In this document: positions 1 to 8,749 of the stretch, in pieces
Numbering within the stretch: position 1 is the first letter of the stretch
Layout: each line of letters opens with the position of its first letter
Source: Actinokineospora xionganensis
Lineage (GTDB): Bacteria; Actinomycetota; Actinomycetes; Mycobacteriales; Pseudonocardiaceae
Length of the DNA stretch: 64,000 nt
Direction: 5' to 3'
Assembly (NCBI RefSeq): GCF_014323725.1
Contig: NZ_JABVED010000004.1
Location: 307,935-371,934 of the forward strand
The notes under the pieces: generated by a model
What the model was told of the DNA's origin: nothing
Database searches by the model: none
Seen by the model: only the letters and a program-made list of their open reading frames with translations
Position numbers and translations under genes: made by a program

Positions 1-1962
1 CAGGATGCGCGCGCGCCGCTCGGCCGGCTGGTCGACGCCGATCGGGACGTACGCCGCACCGGCGGCGAGCACGCCGAGGACCGCCGCGATCTGCCGGTCG
101 CCCTTCGGCGCGACCACCGCGACATACGAGCCGCGGCCGATACCGCGTCGCGACAGGGCGCCCGCGACGGCCAGCGCTTGCCGAGCGAGTTCGTCGTGCG
201 CCAGTGACTCGTCATCGCCCCACAGCAACGCGGGCAGGCCCGCCCGCGCCTCCGAGTGCTCGAAGAACGCGGTGTGCAGCAGGTTGTCGGTCAGCTCTCG
301 GGTGTCGGAGTTGACCTCGGCGCGCACCGCGCGCTGCGCAGCGGGCAGCGCGAGCTCCGGCAGGGCGTCCCACGACCCGACGAGCAGCGACCGCACCAGC
401 GCCTCGTAGGCCGCGATCATCGTGTCGAGCACGTCGGCGGGGAAGAGCTCCTCGACCGCGTCCCACACGAGGCGGACGTTGTTGTCGCAGGTGCGGTAGA
501 TCTGCTGGTCGAGCCAGATCTGCGGGGTCTGCGAGATCATCCACGAGACGTCGCCGAAGCGGTCGGCCCACTCGTCGGGGATCAGCGGGGCGGACAGGTC
601 GTAGGAGAACACGACCGGCGCGGTGCGGGGCGCGTCGACGTCGGCGCGGGCGAGATCGCGCAGCACGTCGACACCGGTGTAGGCGGCGTGCCCGATGTCG
701 GAATGCAGCTGCCGCTGCACGTCGCGCGCGCAGTCGGCGAAGCTCTCGCCCGCCAGCTTGACCTCCACCAGCACCAGGCCGGAGAAGTCGCCGATCAGCC
801 TGCCGATCTCGGGGTGCGCGGCGAGGTCGCGGTCGAACAGCGGCAGGCTGAGCAGGAAGTGATCGTCCCCGCTCCACCGGGACAGGACCAGCGAGTAGGC
901 GGTGGCCAGCACCGCGGCGGGCGTCAGGCCCGCCTCGCCGCAGCGTCGCTCGAGCGCGACCCACTCGTCCGCGCTCAACTCCCAGTGCCTGCGCACGAAC
1001 TTGTGCTTGGTGACGGTTTCCGGGTCGACGGCGAGCGGCAGCTTCGGGCCGCCGGGTAGCGACGGCACGCGCCGCTGCCAGTACGGGCGCGCCCGCTCGC
1101 GGTCGGCCTCGCGGGTCGCGGCCTGGTCGGCCTGGTACTGGCCGAAGGTGTAGGTGAGCTCGGGCAGCCCGTCGGGGTCGTCGTACAACGCGACCAGTTC
1201 GACCAGGATCACCCGGAAGCTGGCCAGGTCGGCGGCGACGAGGTCGATGTTGAGGTGCAGCCGGTCGACTCCGCCGGGAAGCCGCGTCAGCGAGACGTCG
1301 ATGACCTCGCCCTCGTCGACGCGCAGCCACCGGTGGGACAGCTTGTCGCGCACCGCGAGCGCGGACGCCTCGGCCCGCTCGGGCGTCTGGTCGCGCCAGT
1401 CGTTGACCGTCAGGCCCGGCCACGGCGACTCGGGGAGGATGTGGTGCATCGCGTCTTCGCTGAACCGCGCCCGCAGCATGGGATGGCGCTCGATGAGCGC
1501 GCGCACCGCGGCCTCAAGGCGCTGGGGCTCAAGCTCCGGCACGTCGAACTCGATGTAGTTGTGGCAGCCGATCCCGCCGAGGGCCTGGTGGTCGGCGCGG
1601 CCGAACAAATAAGCCTGCTGCACCGGCGTCAGCGGGAACGTGCTCAGCGGAGCGCTCGCGGCGGCGGGCTCTGGTTCCGGTTCGGGGGCCGCGGGTTCAG
1701 CGGTGATCGCGAACTCGGCCCACGCCGACAGCCGGGGGTCGGCGGACAGCTGCGCGAAGGTGACCTCGGAGCGCGCGCCGTTGAGCCGCTGGGTCAGCCG
1801 CATCAGGTCCATCGACTGCAGACCGAGTTCGAAGAGGTTGGTCTCGTCGTCCTCCGGGGTCAGCTCGATGCCGAGGACGCCGGACACCGTCTCGCGCAGT
1901 GCGTCGCGATCAGCCGCGGCGGTCACGCCCGCCGACCCCGATTCGTGGTTCTCCGGTGACAT
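1..1962 (-). CDS. NRPS: aryl carrier (ArCP) - heterocyclisation (Cy) - adenylation, 3' end outside window
   Basis: Partial nonribosomal peptide synthetase, 654 residues visible, continuing past the left edge. An N-terminal carrier domain (about 18-90) has the phosphopantetheine motif FELGLQS with Ser50, as in ArCPs. A condensation-type domain follows (about 105-545); in place of HHxxxDG it has DLVAADLAS near residues 237-245, the DxxxxDxxS signature of cyclisation (Cy) domains that make thiazolines or oxazolines from Cys, Ser or Thr. An adenylation domain starts near residue 560. The ATG at 1962 follows a GGGAG ribosome site 8 nt upstream. It is the last visible gene of the leftward operon with halogenase, TDO, formamidase and aryl-AMP ligase. 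By family knowledge (PchE, HMWP2, MbtB) it should take an aryl group on the ArCP and build a five-membered heterocycle. The A-domain substrate cannot be read because its pocket lies outside the window. Confidence 0.9.
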   Translation of the reverse strand, partial: MSPENHESGSAGVTAAADRDALRETVSGVLGIELTPEDDETNLFELGLQSMDLMRLTQRLNGARSEVTFAQLSADPRLSAWAEFAITAEPAAPEPEPEPAAASAPLSTFPLTPVQQAYLFGRADHQALGGIGCHNYIEFDVPELEPQRLEAAVRALIERHPMLRARFSEDAMHHILPESPWPGLTVNDWRDQTPERAEASALAVRDKLSHRWLRVDEGEVIDVSLTRLPGGVDRLHLNIDLVAADLASFRVILVELVALYDDPDGLPELTYTFGQYQADQAATREADRERARPYWQRRVPSLPGGPKLPLAVDPETVTKHKFVRRHWELSADEWVALERRCGEAGLTPAAVLATAYSLVLSRWSGDDHFLLSLPLFDRDLAAHPEIGRLIGDFSGLVLVEVKLAGESFADCARDVQRQLHSDIGHAAYTGVDVLRDLARADVDAPRTAPVVFSYDLSAPLIPDEWADRFGDVSWMISQTPQIWLDQQIYRTCDNNVRLVWDAVEELFPADVLDTMIAAYEALVRSLLVGSWDALPELALPAAQRAVRAEVNSDTRELTDNLLHTAFFEHSEARAGLPALLWGDDESLAHDELARQALAVAGALSRRGIGRGSYVAVVAPKGDRQIAAVLGVLAAGAAYVPIGVDQPAERRARIL

Positions 1963-2938
1963 TTCCAAGCTCCCTTGCGCGCTGTCCATCGATGCCCCTG
2001 CCGTGAAGATCACGAATACCGTCTGTTGTGGACCCCTCAGACACCTCGACGCCGTGTGGGGCGCGCCGTTTTTCCCTACGCCCCAAGAGCTTGGCGGTCG
2101 CGTCGCCGAGTTCCGTGCCCGGCCGACCGAGGTCGTAGGCCAAGTCGAAGTGGTTGCGGGACCGGGCGACCAGGTCGGTGACGTCGCCGCCGAGGGCGCG
2201 GACGGCGTGGACGAACTCCCGCTGCTGTCTGCCGAATTCGTCGGTCTCGTGCTCCCCCCGCGCCACCACGAGCGGCGGCAGCGCCGGACCGAGGTGGTGC
2301 GTCGGGCTGCACGCGCGCGCGGTGGCGGTGTCCAGTCCGAGTGGCGCGTTGACGTAGGTGCGCGCCACGGGTTCGAGGTCGTACACCCCGCTGAGCAGGA
2401 TCGCGCCCGCCACCGCGTCCACGGCACGGGTCCCGGTCCGCCGCCAGCCCACCTCGTCGAGCAACGCCATGGCGATCAGGTGCGCACCCGCCGAGCAGCC
2501 CGCGAGGTAGACCGATCCGGGCTTGCCGGGCAGGTGGTCGAGATTGGCGCAGATCCAGCGAATGCCGCCCGCCGCCATGGCGATGATCTCGGGCAGGGTG
2601 TATGCCGGAGCGAGTCCGTACCCGAGCGCCGCGACCGACACCCCGGCGGGCACCAGGTCGGGCGCCATGAACGCCGACTCGTTCTTGCTGACCTCCTGCC
2701 AGTACCCGCCGTGGACGAACACCAGCAACGGCCCACCCGGATCCCGAGCCGGGAATAGGTCGAACGACTCCTCCGGCCTCTGTCCATATCGGACGCCGAC
2801 CTCGACGTCGAGCCGCTCCCGCGCCGCCGCGCTCCGCTGCGCGTACTCGGTCATGTAAACGGTGATGTCGGGGACGCACGAACTCGGCGAATACTGGGTG
2901 TCCAGGGTTTCCTGGTCGTACGAAAGGTAGATCGTCAC
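1910..2938 (-). CDS. Kynurenine formamidase (arylformamidase), alpha/beta hydrolase
   Basis: Alpha/beta hydrolase that should hydrolyse N-formylkynurenine to kynurenine, the step after tryptophan 2,3-dioxygenase. The N-terminus YLSYDQETLDTQYS matches arylformamidases. It has the oxyanion motif HGGYW near residue 77, nucleophile GCSAG near 150, an acid in HETDEF and a His in RNHFDL. I chose the GTG at 2938 because GGAAGG lies 4 nt upstream and the family starts there. The family normally ends near residue 275; here translation runs about 55 residues further with a charged, unconserved tail and overlaps the NRPS start by 53 nt, so the original stop may have been lost. Co-location with a halogenase and TDO mirrors the taromycin 4-chlorokynurenine pathway (Tar14/13/16). 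Confidence 0.85.
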   Translation of the reverse strand: MTIYLSYDQETLDTQYSPSSCVPDITVYMTEYAQRSAAARERLDVEVGVRYGQRPEESFDLFPARDPGGPLLVFVHGGYWQEVSKNESAFMAPDLVPAGVSVAALGYGLAPAYTLPEIIAMAAGGIRWICANLDHLPGKPGSVYLAGCSAGAHLIAMALLDEVGWRRTGTRAVDAVAGAILLSGVYDLEPVARTYVNAPLGLDTATARACSPTHHLGPALPPLVVARGEHETDEFGRQQREFVHAVRALGGDVTDLVARSRNHFDLAYDLGRPGTELGDATAKLLGRREKRRAPHGVEVSEGSTTDGIRDLHGRGIDGQRARELGNVTGEPRIGVGGRDRRG

Positions 2939-2963
2939 GTGACCTTCCACCGGTCGGTCGCGG

Positions 2964-3001
2964 GCCGGGGCCGGATCCCGCGGCTGCGGTCCGGCCCCGG
3001 C
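2964..3001. terminator. GC hairpin between halogenase and formamidase genes
   Basis: Perfect 12-bp inverted repeat, arms 2964-2975 and 2990-3001, with a 14-nt loop and no T-tract. It sits inside the leftward operon, between the halogenase stop and the formamidase start, so it is more likely an attenuating or mRNA-stabilising hairpin than a full terminator. Confidence 0.5.
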
Positions 3002-3015
3002 GAACGCACGCGGGG

Positions 3016-4623
3016 CTACTTGGCGTTGGCGCGCATGGCGGCGAAGAACTCGTTCTGGCTCGGCAGTTCCTGAACCAGCTTGTCCGCCTTCTGGCGAATG
3101 CGGTCGAACTCGACCTGCGCGGCGGTCGGGTCGGCCAGGTCCAGCGCCGGGGAGTGCTTGACCTCGATGCCCCCCGCGCCGAGCAGGATGCAGTTGTAGG
3201 AGTACGGCGGCAGGCCGTGGTAGTACGGGTAGACCGACTCCGAGTCAGGCACCTTGTGCTTCCAGATCTCGATGCGCTCGGCGAGCGCGTCCGGGATCTT
3301 GCGCGTCTTGGTGTCCTTCCAGTACCGGTTGTCGGCCCGCTTCGCGCCGACGTAGTGCAGGCACAGGAACTCGCGGACACCCTCCATCACGTGCTCGATC
3401 GAGCGGTTGTACGCGTCGCGGCGCACGTCGTCGTCGCGGCCGCCCGGGAAGTACCGGACGATCTGCTCGATGGCGTGGTGGATGAAGAAGATGCCGGTCG
3501 ACTCCAGGGGCTCGACGAAGCCGCTGGCCAGCCCGATCCCGACGACGTTGTTCACCCAGGAGCGCTCACTGCGGCCGATGCGCATCTTGATGTGGTTGGC
3601 CTGGACGTCGGCGGCCTCGGGGCCGACGAACTCGCGCAGCGTCTTCTCGGCCTCCTCGGCCGAGAGGTACTCGTCGGCGTAGACGTATCCGGTGCCGATC
3701 CGGCTGATCAGCGGGATCGTCCAGATCCAGCCCGCGTCCTGGGCGGTCGCGGTGGTGCACGGCCGGATCGCCTTGCGCTCCATGTCCATCGGGACCTGCA
3801 GGGCGACCGCGCTGTTGTTGGGCAGGGTGTCCTGAAAGGACACGAACGGCTCACCGAGGGCCTGCTTCAGCAGCAGCGCGCGGAAACCGGTGCAGTCGAT
3901 GTACAGGTCGCCGGAGAGCGTGCCGTTCTCGGCGGTGTTCACGTGCGAGACGAAACCCTGGTGGTCCAACGCGACATCGACGACGTTGTCGGTGATGTGC
4001 TTGACACCGCGGTCGGTGCCGTATTTCGTCAGGAACTTCGCCAGCAGGTGGGCCTCGAAGTGGTAGGCGTACGGGAACTGCGCGCCCTGGTACTCGGCGA
4101 TGTTCGACCGCGCCGACTGGCCGTCGCCGACGTTCTCGAACACGCCCTGGGCCAGCGGGGTGCCGTCGGCGTAGCGGGGCGAGCGCTCGGCGTCGCACAG
4201 CGCGGCCATGACGAAGCAGTCGCGGTCGAACCGGCTCGACTGCGGCATCCGCAGCCACCAGTCGCTCAGCGAGAAGCCGTCGACGGACCCGAGTTGCTCG
4301 AACGGGTGGTAGAAGTGATGGCCGGGCTCGCGCCAGTCCTCGAACCGCACCCCGAGCTTGTAGGTGGCGTTGCAGGCGGGCATCCAGTCGGACTCCTCCA
4401 GCCGGAGGAACTCGAAGAAGTGCCGGATGTCGCTGAAGGTCGCCTCACCGACACCGATGGCGCCGATCTGGGCCGACTCCACCACGGTGACGTCGACGCG
4501 GTCGCCGAAGGCTGCCTTGAGGTAGGCGGCGGTCATCCAGCCTGCCGTGCCGCCACCGACGATGACGACGCTCTTGGTCTTGCCCGGGTCGGTCAGGTTG
4601 GCGGCAGCGCCACTGTTCATCAT
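3016..4623 (-). CDS. Flavin-dependent tryptophan halogenase
   Basis: FADH2-dependent halogenase of the PrnA/RebH family, 535 residues, the usual length. Visible: FAD-binding GGGTAGW at 23-29, Lys89 in ATYKLGVRF matching the lysine that carries the chloramine/HOCl intermediate, the family signature WIWTIP near 290, and SGFVEPLESTGIFF further on. It should place Cl or Br on the indole ring of free tryptophan; regiochemistry (5, 6 or 7) cannot be told by eye. Start at 4623 (ATG ATG) with AAGGAG 9 nt upstream. It lies directly after TDO in the operon, so the product is probably opened to halo-kynurenine. The flavin reductase at 10079 is the likely FADH2 source. Confidence 0.94.
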   Translation of the reverse strand: MMNSGAAANLTDPGKTKSVVIVGGGTAGWMTAAYLKAAFGDRVDVTVVESAQIGAIGVGEATFSDIRHFFEFLRLEESDWMPACNATYKLGVRFEDWREPGHHFYHPFEQLGSVDGFSLSDWWLRMPQSSRFDRDCFVMAALCDAERSPRYADGTPLAQGVFENVGDGQSARSNIAEYQGAQFPYAYHFEAHLLAKFLTKYGTDRGVKHITDNVVDVALDHQGFVSHVNTAENGTLSGDLYIDCTGFRALLLKQALGEPFVSFQDTLPNNSAVALQVPMDMERKAIRPCTTATAQDAGWIWTIPLISRIGTGYVYADEYLSAEEAEKTLREFVGPEAADVQANHIKMRIGRSERSWVNNVVGIGLASGFVEPLESTGIFFIHHAIEQIVRYFPGGRDDDVRRDAYNRSIEHVMEGVREFLCLHYVGAKRADNRYWKDTKTRKIPDALAERIEIWKHKVPDSESVYPYYHGLPPYSYNCILLGAGGIEVKHSPALDLADPTAAQVEFDRIRQKADKLVQELPSQNEFFAAMRANAK

Positions 4624-4691
4624 TACTGCGTTCTCCTTAAACAGGTGACTCGCTTGGTGTTTGGTGAGCGCTTGGTGTTCGGCGAGGCGAG

Positions 4692-5453
4692 TCAGGCCCA
4701 GCCGCCCGCGCCCGGCAGCGGGTGCTCGCCGTCGCTGCACTCGTGCCGAGGAAAGACCTCGGGGAACAACGTTCGTTTGGTCGATCGCCAGAGGTACGCC
4801 GCACCCGACGAACCCGCCGTTCCCAGCGCGCCACCGAGGAGCTTGTCCGCCAGTTCGGCGTGCAGCGCCCGCCACGCCCGCACCGAGTCGTCGAGGTTCG
4901 ACAACACGTCGTGAACGCGCTCGACAAGGGAGAGACCAGGGGGCACCGCGTCGGCGCCCGCCCGCTCCCGATACTCGACGAAGGCGGCGCCCACGGACTT
5001 CTCGTCCAGGCGCGCCACCAACCTGGCCCGCTCGGCGGCACTGAGCCCGGAGATGTTGAGGAACCGGGGATCCCTGGCGCCACAGAGGAACTCGATCTCG
5101 CGGTACTGGGCCGACTGGAACCCGCTGGAGGTCCCGAGCGTCGCCCGGATCTCGTCGAAGGACTCGGGAGTCAGCGTCATCAGCACGGCGAAATGCTCGG
5201 CGACGACCCGCATCACGTGGGGCAGCCGTTCGAGCAGCGCGACCGCCACGAGCCCGTCGTCGCGGGTCAGCGCGTCCCGCGCCTGCTCAAGGTGGCGCAG
5301 CACCACGGCGAACCAGATCTCGCAGGACTGGTGCGCCGCGAAGAACAGCGTGCGGTCCGGCGTGTCGTGCACGCAGGCCAGTTCGAGGAACTCGTCCAGG
5401 TGCAGGATTTCCCCGTAGGCCAAGGATTGGCCTGCGTCTACCGGCTTGGTCAT
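4692..5453 (-). CDS. Tryptophan 2,3-dioxygenase
   Basis: Heme dioxygenase that opens the indole ring of tryptophan to N-formylkynurenine. The 253 residues fit the bacterial family. It shows YGEILHLDEFLEL and AAHQSCEIWF near the N-terminus (typical HQxxELWF region), a WRALH segment in the position of the proximal heme histidine helix, and GTAGSSG near the C-terminus that closes over substrate. ATG at 5453. It sits between the aryl-AMP ligase and the tryptophan halogenase in one operon, so its real substrate is probably the halogenated tryptophan. I infer a specialised pathway rather than general catabolism because no kynureninase or later NAD/anthranilate enzymes are nearby. Confidence 0.92.
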   Translation of the reverse strand: MTKPVDAGQSLAYGEILHLDEFLELACVHDTPDRTLFFAAHQSCEIWFAVVLRHLEQARDALTRDDGLVAVALLERLPHVMRVVAEHFAVLMTLTPESFDEIRATLGTSSGFQSAQYREIEFLCGARDPRFLNISGLSAAERARLVARLDEKSVGAAFVEYRERAGADAVPPGLSLVERVHDVLSNLDDSVRAWRALHAELADKLLGGALGTAGSSGAAYLWRSTKRTLFPEVFPRHECSDGEHPLPGAGGWA

Positions 5454-5498
5454 CGCGTAAGTCCCTTCTCACCAGCCATCGCCGCGCGGATCGGGCGC

Positions 5499-7115
5499 TC
5501 AGCTGCCCTGCGGCTGCGTCAGGCGCGCGCGCAGCGCGTTCTTGTCGACCTTTCCGACCGGCGTGCGCGGGAGATCGGGTACGACGATCAACTCGTCCGG
5601 CAGCTTGTACGAGGCCAGGCCGCGGCCGCGGATGTGCTCACGGATCGCCCGCAGCGTCGGCGGCGCGCCGGTGTCGGCGGCCTGCACCACGAAGACGCAC
5701 AGGCGCTCGTCGCGCTGTTCGTCGGGGACGCCGACCACGGCGGTGTCGCGGATCTGGGAGTGGGTCAGCACGTGGCTCTCCACTTCCTCGGCGGAGACCT
5801 TCTCACCGAGGTGGTGGATGATGTCCTTCAGCCTGCCCTCGATGACGAGGTTCCCGTCGTCGGTCAGCCTGGCCAGGTCACCGGAGCGGTAGAAGCCGTC
5901 GGCGGTGAACGAGCGGCGGTTGACCTCGGGCGCGGCGAAGTAGCCGCGGATCGTGTACGGGCCGCGGGTCAGCAGTTCGCCGGTCACCCCCGTGGGGACG
6001 TCGTTGCCCTCCGCGTCGACGACGCGGATCTCGTCCTCGGGGCAGATCGGCCTGCCCTCACAGGTGTAGACCAGCTCGATCGGGTCGCTGAGGCGGGTCG
6101 AGGTGATCAGACCCTCGCCGATGCCGTAGACGTTCATCAGGCGGCAACCCAGGCTCGTGCGGACCCGATCGACCGCCGTGGCGCTGAACTTCGAGCTGCC
6201 GACCTGGATCACCATGCCGGTCATGTCGACGGGCGAAGTGTGGGCGGTCTCGGCCCACAGCAAAGCCAGGGCAGGCACCAGCGCGGTGTGGGTGACGCCC
6301 TCGTTCGTGATCAGCGGGAACACCAGCTCCGGGCTGGGATTGCCCGCCAGCACAGCCTTTCCGCCGACAACCAGCGCGCCGAGCGCACCAGGGCAGCCGA
6401 GCGCGGCGTTGTGCGGGACGGGGTTCGCGGCGAGGTACACACTGTCCTCGGCGAACTCGACCACCTCCGCGCACGCGAACATGTTGTAGGCGTAGTCGTC
6501 GTGGGTCCGGGGGATCAGCTTCGGCACGCCGGTGGTCCCGCCCGAGAGCAGCAGCAGCGCCACGTCGGCGGCGTCGACCGGCGGCAGGTCCCTGATCTCG
6601 GACTTGGCCAGGTCGGCCAGGGCGGTGAACTCGGCGGCGTCGCCGACGATCACGACGTGCTTCAGGTGTGGGGCGTCGGTCTGGACCTCGCGGGCCAGCA
6701 CGCGGAAATCGAAGCCCTGGAACCGGTCGGGGCCGACATAGCCCACGGCGCCCGAGGCGATCGCGAGCTGGGTGATCTCGTCGCGGCGGTGGCCGGGAAG
6801 GGCCATCACGGGAACCGCGCCGAGCCGGAACAGACCGACCATGGTGGTCAGGAACTCGATGACGTTGGGCAGGTGCAGCATGACTCGGTCGCCCGAGCCG
6901 ACGCCGAGCCCGGCCAGGCCCGCGGCGATCCGGTCGGCCTCGTCGAGGAGTTGGGTGTAGGTGACCCGACGGGTCGCGTCGACCGCGGCGATCTTGTCCG
7001 GATGGCGCCGGGCGCTCTCGGCGACGAGTTGCCCGAGGGCGACGCCTTTCCAGTAGCCCGCGCTCCGGTAGCGCTCGGCGAGCTCGGGTGGCCACGGCAC
7101 GAACCCGTCCAGCAT
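5499..7115 (-). CDS. Aryl-AMP ligase (DhbE/EntE/YbtE family)
   Basis: Stand-alone adenylation enzyme that activates an aromatic acid and loads it on an aryl carrier protein. The 538 residues open with DGFVPWPPELAERYR, a hallmark of the 2,3-dihydroxybenzoate/salicylate ligases. It has LSGGTTGVPK near 190-200, HNAALGCPG near 237 (the His-Asn of DhbE that contacts the aryl carboxylate) and GEKVSAEEVE in the C-terminal subdomain. Start ATG at 7115 has GGAGGA just upstream. The natural partner is the ArCP at the start of the NRPS at 1-1962. No salicylate or DHB synthase is in view, but a halo-kynurenine pathway is, so I infer a quinoline- or anthranilate-like acid as substrate. Confidence 0.9.
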   Translation of the reverse strand: MLDGFVPWPPELAERYRSAGYWKGVALGQLVAESARRHPDKIAAVDATRRVTYTQLLDEADRIAAGLAGLGVGSGDRVMLHLPNVIEFLTTMVGLFRLGAVPVMALPGHRRDEITQLAIASGAVGYVGPDRFQGFDFRVLAREVQTDAPHLKHVVIVGDAAEFTALADLAKSEIRDLPPVDAADVALLLLSGGTTGVPKLIPRTHDDYAYNMFACAEVVEFAEDSVYLAANPVPHNAALGCPGALGALVVGGKAVLAGNPSPELVFPLITNEGVTHTALVPALALLWAETAHTSPVDMTGMVIQVGSSKFSATAVDRVRTSLGCRLMNVYGIGEGLITSTRLSDPIELVYTCEGRPICPEDEIRVVDAEGNDVPTGVTGELLTRGPYTIRGYFAAPEVNRRSFTADGFYRSGDLARLTDDGNLVIEGRLKDIIHHLGEKVSAEEVESHVLTHSQIRDTAVVGVPDEQRDERLCVFVVQAADTGAPPTLRAIREHIRGRGLASYKLPDELIVVPDLPRTPVGKVDKNALRARLTQPQGS

Positions 7116-7235
7116 GTGTCCTCCTCGGTTGCGACACCTCCAGACTCGGTCAGCCGCCCCGAGCCCGCACCGAGCCCCGACAGAGCTTTGAAAGTTTGCG
7201 GCGAGTGGACCAGTGCCATCGTGACCCTCGTTCGT
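7116..7235. promoter_or_regulatory. Divergent promoter region between the two arms of the halo-kynurenine cluster
   Basis: About 120 bp separates the outward-facing aryl-AMP ligase and thioesterase genes, so promoters for both operons must lie here or inside the first codons. I see no convincing -35/-10 pair or obvious operator; the HxlR regulator at 10696 is a candidate to act here. Confidence 0.45.
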
Positions 7236-8006
7236 GTGAACCGGGTACGCACACGCGATCGAGGCTGGGTACGGGCCATCACCAGTGGCGAGGAGCCTGC
7301 TGTTCGGCTCCTCTGTTTCCCGCATTCCGGTGGGTCGGCGGCCACCTTCCGCGGCTGGGCGGCGGGGCTGCCCGAGGACGTGCAGCTCCTCGCGGTGCAG
7401 TACCCCGGCCACGGAGACCGGATCGCCGAGGACCCCGCGGGTGGCGTCGCCGAAATGGCATCGGCCGTCGCGGCGGAACTCGGCCGGTTCGGCCCGGCGG
7501 ACTGGGCGCTGTTCGGGCACAGCTTCGGCTCCCTGGTCGCCTACGAGACGGCGCGGGTGCTGCAGGACGACGGCAGGTCCGCGCGGGCGCTGTTCGTCTC
7601 GGGTGCGCGCGCACCCCGGCACGCGGGCGGCGGAACCACCCACCGCCGATCCGACGACGAACTCTGGGCGGCCGTGCGCGAACTCGGCGGGATCGAGCCG
7701 GAGATCGCCGACGACCCCGACTTCCGGGAACTGCTGCTGCCCGCGCTGCGGTCGGACATCACCCTGCACGAGACCTACGCGCCCGATCCGCACGCGGTGC
7801 CGCTGACGGCCCCTGTCCACGCCTACCACAACACCGAGGACCCGTTGGTCGACGCCGAGACAGTGGCGAGGTGGGCGTCGGTGGCAGGTGGCGAGTTCAG
7901 CACGCGGGCGTGGCCGGGCGGCCATTTCGCGTTCGCCGAGAATTCGACCGAGCTGATCGCCGACCTCGTCGCATGCCTCGCCGAGAACGCCGAGGCGGCG
8001 CGATGA
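7236..8006 (+). CDS. Type II thioesterase (TEII)
   Basis: Alpha/beta hydrolase of the GrsT/TEII family that clears misprimed carrier proteins of NRPS assembly lines. Visible: RLLCFPHSGGSA near the start, nucleophile elbow GHSFGS near residue 90, an acidic residue in the ED-P-V turn, and catalytic His in GGHFAF near the C-terminus. About 256 residues, the usual length. The start is uncertain: GTG at 7236 or at 7221 in the same frame, neither with a strong ribosome site. The stop overlaps the next ATG by 4 nt (ATGA), so it is translationally coupled to the SDR gene. It supports the NRPS on the opposite strand. Confidence 0.88.
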   Translation: MNRVRTRDRGWVRAITSGEEPAVRLLCFPHSGGSAATFRGWAAGLPEDVQLLAVQYPGHGDRIAEDPAGGVAEMASAVAAELGRFGPADWALFGHSFGSLVAYETARVLQDDGRSARALFVSGARAPRHAGGGTTHRRSDDELWAAVRELGGIEPEIADDPDFRELLLPALRSDITLHETYAPDPHAVPLTAPVHAYHNTEDPLVDAETVARWASVAGGEFSTRAWPGGHFAFAENSTELIADLVACLAENAEAAR

Positions 8007-8749
8007 GCCTCGCCGGGAAGTCGGTCTTGGTCACGGGCGCGGCCACCGGCATCGGCCGGGGCATCGCCGAGTGCCTGCTGAAGTCGGGCGCTCTCGTCAC
8101 CGTCGTCGGTCGCCGCGAGAAGCCGCTGCGCGAGTTGGCGGACCGCTACGGCGACGCCGTCGCGATCGTCGCGCTGGATGTCTGCGCCGCAGGCGCTGCC
8201 GAGCGGATCGTCGCGGCGGCGACCGGCCGGTTCGGTGCGCTCGACGCGGTGGTGAACAACGCGGGCATGGCCCGCTTCGGCAACCTCGACGCGGCCGACC
8301 CCGAGGACTTCGACGCGATGTTCGCCGTCAACGTCCGCGCGCCCGCCGACCTGATCCGGTGCGCGCTGCCCGAGCTTCGGGCCCGCAAAGGCAGCGTTGT
8401 CAACATCTCCTCGGTCGGCGGTGTGCTGTCCATGCCGGGCCGGGCGTACTACGGCGCGACCAAGGCGGCCCTCAACAGCCTCACCCGCTCGCTGGCGCGC
8501 GAAGTCGCTCCCGATGTGCGGGTGAACGCGATCCTCCCCGGCCCGGTGGACACCCCGATGTGGACGGCGACCGGCCTCGACAGCGCGGGCATCGACCAAC
8601 TCCGGGTGGGGTTGGTCGCCTCCACCCCGATGGGCCGCTTCGGCGACGAGGCGGAGATCGGCCACTGGGTCGCGATGCTGCTCGACCCGGAGCTGTCGGG
8701 CTGGGTCACCGGCGCGCTGATCCCGATCGACGGCGGCCGCACCGCATGA
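8003..8749 (+). CDS. Short-chain dehydrogenase/reductase
   Basis: Classical SDR of 248 residues. It has the NAD(P)-binding TGAATGIG at about 11-18, the NNAG motif near 90, catalytic Ser in NISSVGG, and YYGATK with the catalytic Tyr/Lys near 153-157. It ends like FabG-type enzymes (GALIPIDGG). The gene overlaps both neighbours by ATGA and so belongs to the thioesterase-aminotransferase-flavin reductase operon. Its reaction is not deducible; reduction or oxidation of a ketone or alcohol on the halo-kynurenine-derived acid or the peptide is plausible. Confidence 0.85.
   Translation: MSLAGKSVLVTGAATGIGRGIAECLLKSGALVTVVGRREKPLRELADRYGDAVAIVALDVCAAGAAERIVAAATGRFGALDAVVNNAGMARFGNLDAADPEDFDAMFAVNVRAPADLIRCALPELRARKGSVVNISSVGGVLSMPGRAYYGATKAALNSLTRSLAREVAPDVRVNAILPGPVDTPMWTATGLDSAGIDQLRVGLVASTPMGRFGDEAEIGHWVAMLLDPELSGWVTGALIPIDGGRTA

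Noticed and set aside
212..1423. Long Arg/Ala-rich open frame inside the NRPS
   Set aside because: Low-complexity shadow of the ArCP-Cy reading frame in another frame; no domains.
4722..7200. Plus-strand extension of the thioesterase reading frame over the TDO and aryl-ligase genes
   Set aside because: High-GC antisense shadow; homology starts only near 7236.
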